DNA of 64,000 nucleotides from Phellopilus nigrolimitatus (lineage: Eukaryota > Basidiomycota > Agaricomycetes > Hymenochaetales > Hymenochaetaceae), in the NCBI GenBank assembly GCA_021029095.1, contig JAJOHG010000020.1, positions 124,001 through 188,000 of the forward strand, written 5' to 3'. The translations under genes and the position numbers were made by a program. Positions 20,474 through 30,320 of this stretch are shown one piece after another (position 1 is the stretch's first letter; every line of letters begins with the position of its first letter). The notes under the pieces are model-generated. The model was not told the DNA's origin. It saw only the letters and a list, made by a program, of their open reading frames with translations, and did not search any database.

Positions 20474-22756
20474 GGCGTGGGCGTCCTTAGTCTGGTCTTC
20501 CGCTCGATAGATGTGGGTGGACGTAGGGGGAGAAAAATGCTCAAGCGAGCTGCGCAGAGGAGCACTAAATAAGCAGACGGCAAGTGAGCATATACAGTCC
20601 CTAGATGAAAAAAGAAAAAGAAAGTGGCGGTGAGGGCAGGACGCACGTTTGCTGCTCGCAGCGTGTGTCGTGATGGTCGGCTGAAGGCACTCCACTGCTA
20701 TAATTTCGTTGACGAGTGGTCGACCCCGGTGGCGCAAAGATTGCAGATCCTGCCATCTGATCTGGAAACAAGTTCCCTTTGCCGCCCGCGGGCAGTGCCG
20801 GCTTCTGCCGAGAGCTTTCAGATGACAAATCTTCTTCATTTGCAACACTATGTAATTACATGCAGGAAATTACTTTACGAATATCCGAGGACGAAAGAAA
20901 ATAACCAAGAGAGAAAGAAAGTTCTGAATGCAAGTCTCGTTCGCGATATGTATTCCCAAGCAAGATATGGATTGGATGAAACCAAACTTGAGTTGTCAAA
21001 ATTCACTGGGAACAAAACACAATAGCAAGCTTGAAGCCAGCAGCAACGCAGTCGAGCTTGGGGCTTCGCTAGCCGGAGACTGCTTTCAGATGAAGCTTGT
21101 CGGAAGGCGCAACACATCCACATGGCGCAGAAACAGGGGCTAGGCCACGCTCATACTAGCTATTATGAAAATCAATATCTTTCCGCCTCGAATCCGATTC
21201 CGATTCCGATTCTGAGTGAAGAGAAAAAAACAGTGCCTGTCCTGTTGCAAGCTTCAAAAAACCAACCCCGACAGCCGACGGCCGGCGGCCTTTCTCTCCA
21301 GGACATCGAATTTGCAGGTACAGTAGTTCAGATAGACGACACGAAACAATCGGACTTTTCGCGCGCCCTTAAGGCATCCGGCCGGAGAAGAGACGATAAG
21401 GGATGAAACGAAAACAAGACGGGGCGAGATTTGAAATGCGGCTTGGCTTCAAACCGATCTCGCGATTGTCTTTTTGTCTTTTTGAATGAGTGAGTGTGCC
21501 GATCCGCCGACTCCCGGATGTCCAGCACAGAAAGAAACGCAGAAAAAAAAAAAAACGAATCCGAACCTGCCATCCCACCATGGCACCTAAACCCGTCCTT
21601 TTCTATTTAAGCCTGAGCCAGGTAAATGACGTCGAGAGCAAGCGACGGACGACATAGCCCGTGAACTGCAGCGTCCGCTCTCCGCAGTCTGTCCGCCTGG
21701 ATGCCACATTTGAACTAAGGACGGGTGTGTAGGCTCCGCGGCGGGTGCAAGGCCCAGGTACGACGGTCGCCGCGAAACGCGAGAGAGAGAGAACACGCGG
21801 ACAGCAGACGGAGGCGCGCACGTCTCGCATGTGGTGAGCGCCAGCCAAAGGCGTGCGTGCGGCTCTCTACAACAGGCCATGTTGTGCAAGATTAATTGAG
21901 AGATGAGGAGACTGGGAGTGAGGGGGATGCGACGCACTCACATCTGCACTCACATCTGCACCCCCAACTCCGTCTTCGAGGTCGCAGAGGCCAGCCTACT
22001 CAATGACGACCATGGCATGAAACGCGATCGAGCACGCGGGCAGCAGACGGAGGCGCGCACGTCTCGCATGTGGTGAGCGCCAGCCAAAGGCTTTGCATGC
22101 AGCGCCCTAACAACAGGCTCTGTTGTGCAAGATTGCTTGAGAGATGAGCAGACTGGCAGTGAGGGGGCGGCCGACACGATGCGACGCACTCACATCTGCA
22201 GTCACATCTGCACTCATCTCTCCCCCGGCTCCGTCTTTGAGGTTGCAAAGGCCTGCCTATTCCATGGCGCCCGAGACATCCGGCATCGATGCATCCAGAC
22301 ATCCCAGCCACTTTGCAGTCTCCGTGGTCGTATCGGTGCCTGACATACAAACAACCGACCCACAGAGAACGCGCCCGACAACTACTTGTGATAAGTATCT
22401 GAAGATCGAGGAAGAGGATGCGGCTCAAGGGGCTTTACCCCCCTGGATACGGAGTCAAATTGACAAAAGTCGACCGTTCTCGCTCCGCTCAGCTGAGTTT
22501 AAAATCCGCACCCGCACTTGAAATATCGAAGATAAAGTTGTCGGAGCTACAGGCCGCCGTCCACAAGTCCGAAAATATGTCAAAAAAAAAAGTCGTATGG
22601 AAGTACATGTACATACATGTATCATACCGCCCGGATCCTAAGCCTATCTTACAACACAAACAATAATATTTACTGTTACAAGCAGTGCTAGATGCATCTC
22701 AAAAGCGCGTTTTCAAGTCCAAATCCAAACAATTTGATTATCCACTCCTCGCCGTC
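20474..22756. other. Intergenic between the phosphate transporter and gene G
   Basis: No gene supported. Holds a tandem duplication (listed separately). The plus-strand frames at 22144-22521 and 22685-23233 are antisense or spacer reading frames without domain signal. Confidence 0.5.
21771..22265 (+). repeat. Two-copy tandem duplication, period 239 bp
   Basis: cagcagacggaggcgcgcac recurs 239 bp apart (21802 and 22041), followed in both units by gtctcgcatgtggtgagcg, tgttgtgcaagatt, gatgcgacgcactcacatct and gaggt(c/t)gca-aggcc. No coding meaning seen. Confidence 0.8.
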
Positions 22757-24016
22757 TCAGATCGCGAAAGGCACATGCGCCCGAAGAACGCGCTCGACTG
22801 CAGATCTCGCCCGCCCCAGCTGCTGGCGGTGTGCATCCGCAACGCGCGAAGCGAGAGGGAGCAGCTCCCTCGCTTCATCACTGCGTGCACACAAACAAGC
22901 ACACAAACCGCGCGCATCAGTCAGGCCCACCCGGACACTACAGCGAGTCCAACCGGAAAAGACGCACCTTTGGAGCGCCGCCTCCAGCGCCGCACCCTGG
23001 CCGGCGTACGCGAAGGGCCCGCGCGACTCGAGGAGCTTGCAGCACAGGCCGTCCAGGACGTGCCACGCGAGCAGCCGCGGCATGCGCGCGACCACCGCCG
23101 CGAGCGCCGCGACGATCTCGAGCGTGTTGCGCTCCGGGAACGGGCGCCGCCGCCCCTCGAGCTCGAACAGCCAGTTGTTCAGGTACGTGCAGGCGAGGAA
23201 GGCGTAGTCGGCGTTCTCGCTGCGGATGAATGACGATAGTCAGTTTACTTGAGACAAAATCAGATTGGTGGGGTGGTGTGCCTACCAGCTCTTAGCCCGC
23301 ACGGAGAGCTTCTCGACGTACTGCACCCACCCGGCGGTGTATATTGTCTGCCGGAAGCCCCTCGATAGACGGTTGATCTCGTTGTCGTCCACGCAGACTA
23401 TGCAGCGGCGCGCGGACACACGAAGCCTGCCGAACTCCTCGCGCGTCGCCGCAGTGTACGGCGCCGTTTCGAGCCGCGCAAAGAACGCGCGCAGCGTCGC
23501 GACGGAGTTGCAGTCGCGAAACGTCTGCTGCAGGGAGAGGTGCATCGTCGCGAGGCAAGAGATGTAGACGAGCGCTTCGAGCTGCGTAGAGAGCACGTCT
23601 GATCTACGTCGATTCGCTTCTTTAGTTCTTTGTAGGCTAGTTAAGGCGAGATGTGTAGCGCTCAACTGTAGGTATCCGACGAGTCTCTGACAGTCCTTAC
23701 GGAGCTTACGCGCTTGTCGCGCCGAAGGAGGATGGCGGTTATTCGCCGACTCCCCCCTCACACAACACAAAGAATGGTGTAGCTCGATCTTCCTCGCCAC
23801 AGCTCGCGGGCCCATCCCCATCCCTTCCGCAAATCTGGAAAACAACCTCTCCAATATTCGGCCCAAGCTCGAGATGAGATTTCCAAGCACCCGCCCAGCG
23901 CCAGGCAGATTGGACGCAGTGCGCGAGGAGGACGTGCTGACTAGAGTGTATACAGAATCGAGGTCGTCCAGACTAGAGGAGAATGGATCTCCAGTACTGG
24001 GAGTGCTAGTCCGCAT
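22757..24016 (-). CDS. Unrecognised protein, family member G (intact)
   Basis: Exons 24016-23667, 23603-23286, 23219-22968 and 22880-22757 code for 347 aa. The model is confirmed by gene I (35172-36525), which has the same intron positions, phases and the unusual first donor GTTGAG. Shared blocks are STSSSRTASNLPGAGR / STSSFQTRSDMPGPGR, GPRAVARKIE / GPRHVSKRIE, STQLEALVYI / ATQLETLTCI, ARRCIVCVDDNEINRLSRG / ARRALICVEHNEISELARG, and LLPLASRVAD / ILPSASRVAE near the C terminus. Predicted mostly helical; no signal peptide, membrane segment or known motif. Exons 3 and 4 are much more GC-rich than exons 1 and 2. Function unknown. Confidence 0.7.
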
Positions 24017-24640
24017 GGTGCTCTAAGTGATTCGCAGCATCCATGAGAGTAATGAGATACTTGAGCATGCGTCTTTGATGAAGAGCTGACTCGATATCGC
24101 TTAGATTAAGGTTCATCAGCCTCGCGTTTTCCAAGCTCCGATGAAAAAACATAGATCCGCGCTCGGCCACGCTCGCCACCATCCTCCGAGTCTTTATCCT
24201 CAAGTCTGCAATGATCTGGCAAACAATTTGAGTCAACGAAAGAAATTGCGACTCGTTTATGTTATGACTGTTTTTCCGAGATACCTCTCTTTTCATTGCT
24301 CACTAGCCAGCTCAGCACACGAATTTTACAACGAAACATTCATTCAATAACAAGTACGTTAGTCTATTAGCAGGGCCGAGACCCCTCAAGTTCGATAGGC
24401 AAACGGCGTCTTTGCAGGGGCTGTTGTGGTATGTACAAGGTTTTCGAAGGTTTCCCGCACAGCACGATGATCGCATCTTCTTTGATCTGTATAGGTTTTG
24501 CTATTACGACGTGGCTGTTTCCGTCGTCCGTTCTTCGGGACCTAGGACCTGGTGAAAATGGTTTGGGGGGTACCGGGGACTGTCCTATCCAATCCCCACG
24601 ATCAGTATTTCCTGGGCTGGTCGCCTTCTCTCGAATTGCT
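23135..24640 (-). repeat. Segmental duplication, copy 1
   Basis: From exon 3 of gene G to about 600 bp upstream of its ATG, the sequence aligns with 33628-35025. Non-coding landmarks are tcgcttagattaaggttcatc, ttttccaagctccgatgaa and gtacaaggttttcgaag. The copies lie 10.5 kb apart in the same orientation. Confidence 0.8.
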
Positions 24641-25349
24641 TACCCTCTTGCTCTGATACAGATGTTTTTTCTTTGTGAAAAAACGTCTGCATTCCACGAT
24701 TCTCGTTTTATGTTCCACAGACGATATGGTCAATACAGCGAGACGAGAAATATAATGTATGTATCCGAGAACGATGATTTCTGGCGGCGCAGGAGTGGCG
24801 AAGTGCGCTCGTGAGCATGTCGTGTCGAGATCCATGATAGACCGCCTTGTTTGCCTCCCCAGCCCCTGCTTCTTCATTCATGAATAAGTTGGCAGAATGC
24901 GATCTACGGCATCGTAGAAGAGTTTCTTCTTCCGTGTCCCTTGTGACAGGGCGCAGATAATTAAATTTTATGTAGACACACTTTGCGATCATGTGCATTC
25001 TAATGTGTAAAACACTCCGTAATTGTCAGGGCGAACTTGCCCAGACGCAGAGGTACATACATATGGTATTCAAAACGAGTAACAACTGACCTAAGTCGCA
25101 TTGATGAAATTTTGGGAAATGGACTGTGTTACTTAGTGAGTTTTTTGTGAACTTTAGACGATCCATTGGTGGCCTATAATAACGACCAAAAAATCCAACA
25201 TTCGTTGAACAGAAGAGAACAAAGCGAATAAATGTTACAAATGCGAGAAAGCTATGCTTACAGTTATTAAATGCAATACGAGATACTTAATACAAATGCT
25301 AGGAGTCCGTGGTAAGCAAACAATGGTAGTAAAAACTTAATAGTGACGT
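24017..25349. other. Upstream region of gene G and spacer
   Basis: The 24006-24296 minus frame (…NLNLSDIESALHQRR…) is partly shared with the second copy of the duplication, but it is disrupted there and I cannot join it to gene G. The rest holds no supported gene. AT-rich from 24950 to 25330. Confidence 0.5.
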
Positions 25350-28090
25350 CTAATTCGATCTGACCCGTTTGCGAGAGCTCAATTCTTCAAGCTCATCCTT
25401 TAAAGGACCATCCCTAGAAAGGCGTTTACGGCTCGTGGGAGTTGGGCTTTCGGGCGTAATCAAGCTGGCAGACGAGTGTGCGCCAGACGGATTACTGTCA
25501 AAAATAAGGCTGGGGACGTTGTTGGTCCATTTAGAAGCCATTAAGTCAAATGCACGTTCCGAAGCAGCCTGAGATCCATCTTGGGCTTCCTCTCCAGCCT
25601 CGTGCGCGGTTCCCGAAGCAACCTGAGTCTCGTCTTCGACTTCTTCGTCGACCTCCTCGACAGTCTCCGCGATCTTCTTTAGCTTGCTCTTTTTCCTCTT
25701 TGCCTCTTCAGCATTTTCCGCCTCAACCTTCTCCATCTCCCTTTTAAAGGTATTTTCCTCTTCAAGGACTCGCATATTCTTCCGTCCTATCTGGTCAGAT
25801 GCCAATTCGTCGGTATCTTGGTCTTCGTTATGAGTCGCTACGGCGTTGGACGGAGGCTCTTCAATGGTGGCGAGCGTCTTGAGGGTTTTGTCGATGACAT
25901 CATAAAGGGATTTGAAGACGGCCTTCGAGTCTCGAAGGGCAAGCGGAATCATCGACAATACGCTCAAGGATACTTTTTTGTCTTTCTTCAGACGATCTTT
26001 TATGATATCCTGATTGACTTCAACTTCCTCTGGATCTTTGGATCCTGTGAAAACGAGCAGGGTTCGCATGTCCTTTATGCATTTGCGCAGAGGCTCGAAA
26101 TATGGTGCGAACTGGCTGACGATATATTTGTCGAAGTCCGCGGGATTTTGAACCATTGACTGCTTGGCCTGGCGAATGTCTCGCATTGTAAGGTCGTTTT
26201 TACCGTATCCAGCCCATTCTGCAATTGCGGATTCTTTAAAGATGAAGTCGCGAGATCTTCGCAAGTTGTTCGGTCCCTCCTGCGCAGTGCAGATCCAGCA
26301 CAGAACGTATAAGATCGACTCCAGATCGTGGTAGTAAGCATGCTTGATTTTGTTCTCCTCTTCCTTGACCATCATTTCCAGAGCCATGAAAGGCAGCGTT
26401 CCCTGTGAAATTCTAAATGAGATGACAAAAAGAGGAGGAAAGAAGAAAAAACATACCGTTCGACGACCTTTCGCACATTCTTTATCCTGCTCATCGGTCT
26501 CGATCGCAAAGTCGAAGTCGATGATGTAACCTCGCCGACGCGAGTTAGGGTCTTTCGGATCCTCTTTAGCTAGAACCAGATTTCGAAGGCTAATGTCACG
26601 ATGCAGGACTCTGTTATTAATGAGGTCCTCGATTGCTAGTGGAGAAGCTGATCAGCTCAGTTGTGAAGCGAAAGCAGTTGGAAACGAGCTCACTTTGGAT
26701 GATGTCCTTTACCGAAGTCAGCAGCTCCGTCAAAGTCTGAAAGTCTTCCAGTGGCTTGCCGTATGGCTTCATCATTATCCGGCGGTGCTCGCGCGTCTCC
26801 AGTTTCCGGAACAAATACCATTTCCGCTGAGTTTTCCAATTCTCATTCTCACTCAGAGCTCGTCGGTCCGTCGCCGTCGTATCATTCACTCCTCGGATCT
26901 GGACCGTTTCGTGGTCAACGATCTTCGCTACCCCTCCGATCCCGGTAATTTTCTCCATGATTACGTGCTCGAACGTGTTACGAGAGTCGTCCACCCAAGA
27001 GTCTTTGATCACGGCGTCTTCTCCCTCGTGCTCGACCAAAAAGCAATTGGTGCCTCTCCCCCGAACCGACGACTCGGCGTAGATGATTTCCTTGATCTTA
27101 TACTCGACTTGCCTGAAGAGGATGAATCTTTCGCCGTCCCTGTGATATATGGTAGGATCGTATCCAAGATCGATATTCTCAGCAAAGAGCAATCCGGCGA
27201 CGACACGGATGAGCTTCCCCGGATCCTTCATGACGTTGAATCTCTCCGACGAGAGAACTCCAGCTCTGTCAAACACGAAGAATGTCATTAGGTCGTCACC
27301 GGTGAGTATGACACCGAGGACAAATCGACGGTTCTGTTGAGCAGCGAAGACCATGCGAGCATACTGCAGTAGTTGCAGATATGCCGTCTTGTAGGCGCGG
27401 GGATCACGGCTGCGCTTGAACTCCATGACCGCATGAATATCAGCCCAGGCGGCATCCGTGCCCACCTTGGAGTGGTCGATGACGACGCCGTCGGGCTTTC
27501 TCTTGCAGTTCACGGCCGCTTCAGCAGGGGCCTCATCCTTGAACATGCAAGAGAACTCGCGAGAGGTGTCGTTCGGCAGCGGAAGTTCGCATTTCTGACG
27601 TATTTTCTCTGCGATTTCGTTGAGGTATTCCGTGACATTCTTCTCGTGGTCCTTTTTGCCCCGTTTCCAGCCCCACCACTTCTTCTGCTGCCACCGATAC
27701 GTTCCTACTCCCGTCGTATCCTTGAGACTGTCCAGGGTGTCTGAAGCCTTAAACTCAACCTTCGCGGCGGCAACAGGATCGTTAGGGTATTTGGCGTGGC
27801 CTATACCCATAGATATGATGTGGTCTGAGAGCTTGTCCTCGATGAGGTTGGGCACGTCGACAAATGTGCCGCTGAAGACTTCCTCGATTAACGAGCCTCC
27901 CATCTTCTTATAAGTCTGAGTCACCTCCGACGAGGGGTATACACCAGGTTTGTTAGCGTAAGGGGTGGCGTAAGGTCTCGCGTCACACAAGCCAGAGTTT
28001 CTGTCTTGAGCGCTTTGCGGCGGCCTGCAGACAAACAGCTTAGCATGGATATACTACAAAGGAAAGGTAGTTGGGCGTCTACTACTCACG
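25350..28090 (-). CDS. FunK1-type fungal protein kinase (5' end unresolved)
   Basis: Exons 28024-26694, 26635-26457 and 26402-25350 are firm. An upstream exon ending at 28090 (donor GTGAGT) fits the phase, but its start codon was not found, so the true start lies further upstream or in another exon. The total is about 860 aa. The kinase catalytic loop is LHRDISLRNL, the metal-binding motif is the variant IIDFDFA, and GTLPFMALEM replaces the APE region, all as in FunK1 kinases. The N-terminal half has WADIHAVMEFKRSRD followed by AYLQLLQYARMV, the arrangement seen ahead of FunK1 domains. The C-terminal ~200 residues are disordered: acidic coiled coil (EEENTFKREMEKVEAEN), then a basic tail (SRKRLSRDG; RKRVRSN, nuclear-like). 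Substrates are unknown. Confidence 0.88.
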
Positions 28091-28898
28091 GAGTGCTAGG
28101 CTCAGGGAGATTCGGGAGAGAGCGAGAGTCCTTGTTGTTCGGTGAAAAAGGTCACTACAAGGTAAAGGGAGCAGGAGTATGGAGTTGAACATACTGGCTT
28201 TTGAGAACGTTACGCGTGATAACTGTCACTTTTCCAGGCACAGGTTGAAGCCACAGTGGCTGAAGGAAAGAAGTTTATGCGGTCACGCGGGGGGACGTGG
28301 ATGAAAAGTTGAGAGTTCAGCCACACGACGTGACTCGACAGTAACAAACGTTGTTCCAAATAAGGAATGAGCCGTTACGCGACGCGACAAGACTTCTATT
28401 GTTTCGTATTGTTTATGCTCAAAGCACTGCTGTTTGGATGTCTATTTTCTCGTCGCAAACAATCTCAATGGGTTGTCTGCGATGCCGGTTTTCTTACTTC
28501 TTCTTTAATTCGCCAGTGTGCGTCGTGCAGCCGAGTGTGTTTAAGGGAAGTACATGTACATAGTAGAGGTAGTATGGCTGCAGGTTTGAAATCAGTACCT
28601 CCTTCTGTCTGGAAGTTCCGGTCCTACTCGGCAGAGAAAGGTCTTCGGCAAGACTGCGTTGTCACTGCAGCTTTTGTAATTTTATAAATGAGTTATCCTC
28701 GAATCTTACGGTGACCTGGACTCGCCGCGTGTACAACTTGAACCAAAACCAAACATCCCACCAAGCGCATTTCGCCAGCTTGTTTTCTTTCGCAGCACAC
28801 TGACAAGAACTTTCAACTCATCCTTCTTATCTCTAAGCGAGTATGAAGTCCTGAATCCAGTTGTTTTCGCCTATACTCATTGGCGATTCTCTACAGAC
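28091..28898. other. Divergent upstream region of FunK1 kinase and acidic-tail gene
   Basis: Should hold the missing 5' exon of the kinase (candidate acceptors at the 3' side of a CCTTTTTCACC tract near 28140) and promoters for both directions. No other gene seen. Confidence 0.4.
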
Positions 28899-29480
28899 AT
28901 GTGGATGTTGGGTTACCATTTTAAATGGCGAACGATCAAGAAGTTGGCGAGAGCCAACAACATTCGTGTCGAAAGGCCAGAGTTTCTCATGACAGCCGTT
29001 CAGAATGTCGTTCGTCGGAAATCTCGGGTCAACTTTTGGATTAGCTACGACTGGGAACACAGACCGATCATCACCTTCCATGAACATGAGGACCAACGGG
29101 ATCCAACTGGCATAAAGTTTAACGCCTGGCATGTCATTCGTGTCGCGCGCGCATTGCAGATGGATCGGCCGCCACGTTGGTACACGGACAAGGAGGGTGT
29201 GGCTGATCAGGAGGCAGAGTCCAGCGAGGACGACGAGTTGGATTCTGAGGTTGAAAGTGACTCAGATGATGATTCCGAGGACGGTGATGTCGAGGACGGC
29301 GATGGCGAGGACGACGAAGTTGAAGATGGCGATATCGAGGGTGACGATATCGAGGATGACAATGTCGAGGACGGCGATGAAGTGAATAAAGAACCTGAGG
29401 ACGGCGGACCGAACGAGGACTCGGTCGGAACTTCATGCGAAGTAATGGAGATGAAGACGGTTTCGGTCGAGGGTCACTAA
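28899..29480 (+). CDS. Hypothetical protein with long acidic C-terminal tail
   Basis: Single frame of 193 codons. The first ~100 residues look folded (FKWRTIKKLARANNIRVERP; NFWISYDWEHRPIITFHEH; KFNAWHVIRVARALQ). Residues about 105-170 are almost pure Asp/Glu/Gly/Ser (SEDDELDSEVESDSDD; VEDGDIEGDDIEDD), made of a loose gacggcgat repeat. A good acceptor (ctctacag) lies 2 nt before the ATG, so an upstream exon is possible and the start is not certain. Acidic tails like this are common in histone- or ribosome-binding proteins, but no family is recognised. Confidence 0.5.
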   Translation: MWMLGYHFKWRTIKKLARANNIRVERPEFLMTAVQNVVRRKSRVNFWISYDWEHRPIITFHEHEDQRDPTGIKFNAWHVIRVARALQMDRPPRWYTDKEGVADQEAESSEDDELDSEVESDSDDDSEDGDVEDGDGEDDEVEDGDIEGDDIEDDNVEDGDEVNKEPEDGGPNEDSVGTSCEVMEMKTVSVEGH

Positions 29481-30320
29481 AGCGTTTTCTTGTATCTTGC
29501 TGTATTATACATATCGTCTGTGGAGCACAAACGAGAATTTTGGAATGCAAACGTTTTCGCAAAGAAAACATTCGGGCATAGCTTGCATCGAACATCTAAA
29601 GTTCTTTGAATTAGCCTCGGGAAAAGATATATCTGGATTTCGGACTGAAGTGTGCCTGTATAAATGACGTTTCTGTTGGCCACAACCGATGCGCAAGGCT
29701 CAGACCGGCATGTAAATCGTACTCGAGAAGTATAATAGTATATTAACATTAAGTAAAGAAAGGTAGACAACGACAGACGAAAATACTAGTAAACCGACAA
29801 CAGATGAAGCACCAGGAACATGAGACTGGACGAAGACTAGACATGGGGCATACTAATAGACGGAATGCAGACGAACGCGAGCATGGAAGGACGGACAGCA
29901 GAGGACCTGATGCGGCTATGACGATTACAGGCTGAATCAAGAGAAAGGAATCAGAAATGAAGCAAGCGCGGACAAAACAAGACGATGACAAGATAAATGC
30001 GAGATATAAGGAGAAAATGAAATAGAGGAAGACAATTGGACAGGCACAAGAAGGAGAACGCGAGACGAGAGACGAAAGAGATCGGCCATGCCAGCGGAAA
30101 GCAAGACTGAACCTGACGTGACTAGTATGATTATGGGCTGATCCAGGCGGAAGCAAGACCAAGAGCGATAGCAAGAGAGCTGAAGCAAGCAAGACGGTGT
30201 CGAAATAGAGAGGGAATGAATAGTCGTATGGGTTGATTATAGTGTGGATAGTTGTACCAGTCATTGTAGTATATATTGATGAACGTATATCTGTATATGG
30301 TGTCAGAGACTAGGCTCTCG
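29481..30320. other. Intergenic, purine-rich
   Basis: The plus strand is strongly purine-rich between about 29770 and 30200 (gaaa/gacga/agac runs). Long minus-strand frames here are a product of that composition. No gene supported; may include the 3' UTR of the membrane protein gene. Confidence 0.5.

Noticed and set aside
24431..24814. 127-codon plus-strand frame with a hydrophobic start
   Set aside because: Lies in the non-coding part of the segmental duplication and its counterpart at about 34.8 kb is not open over the same length.
29749..30264. 171-codon minus-strand Leu/Ser/Phe-rich frame
   Set aside because: Pyrimidine-rich strand bias gives a membrane-like reading; no start, motif or splice support.
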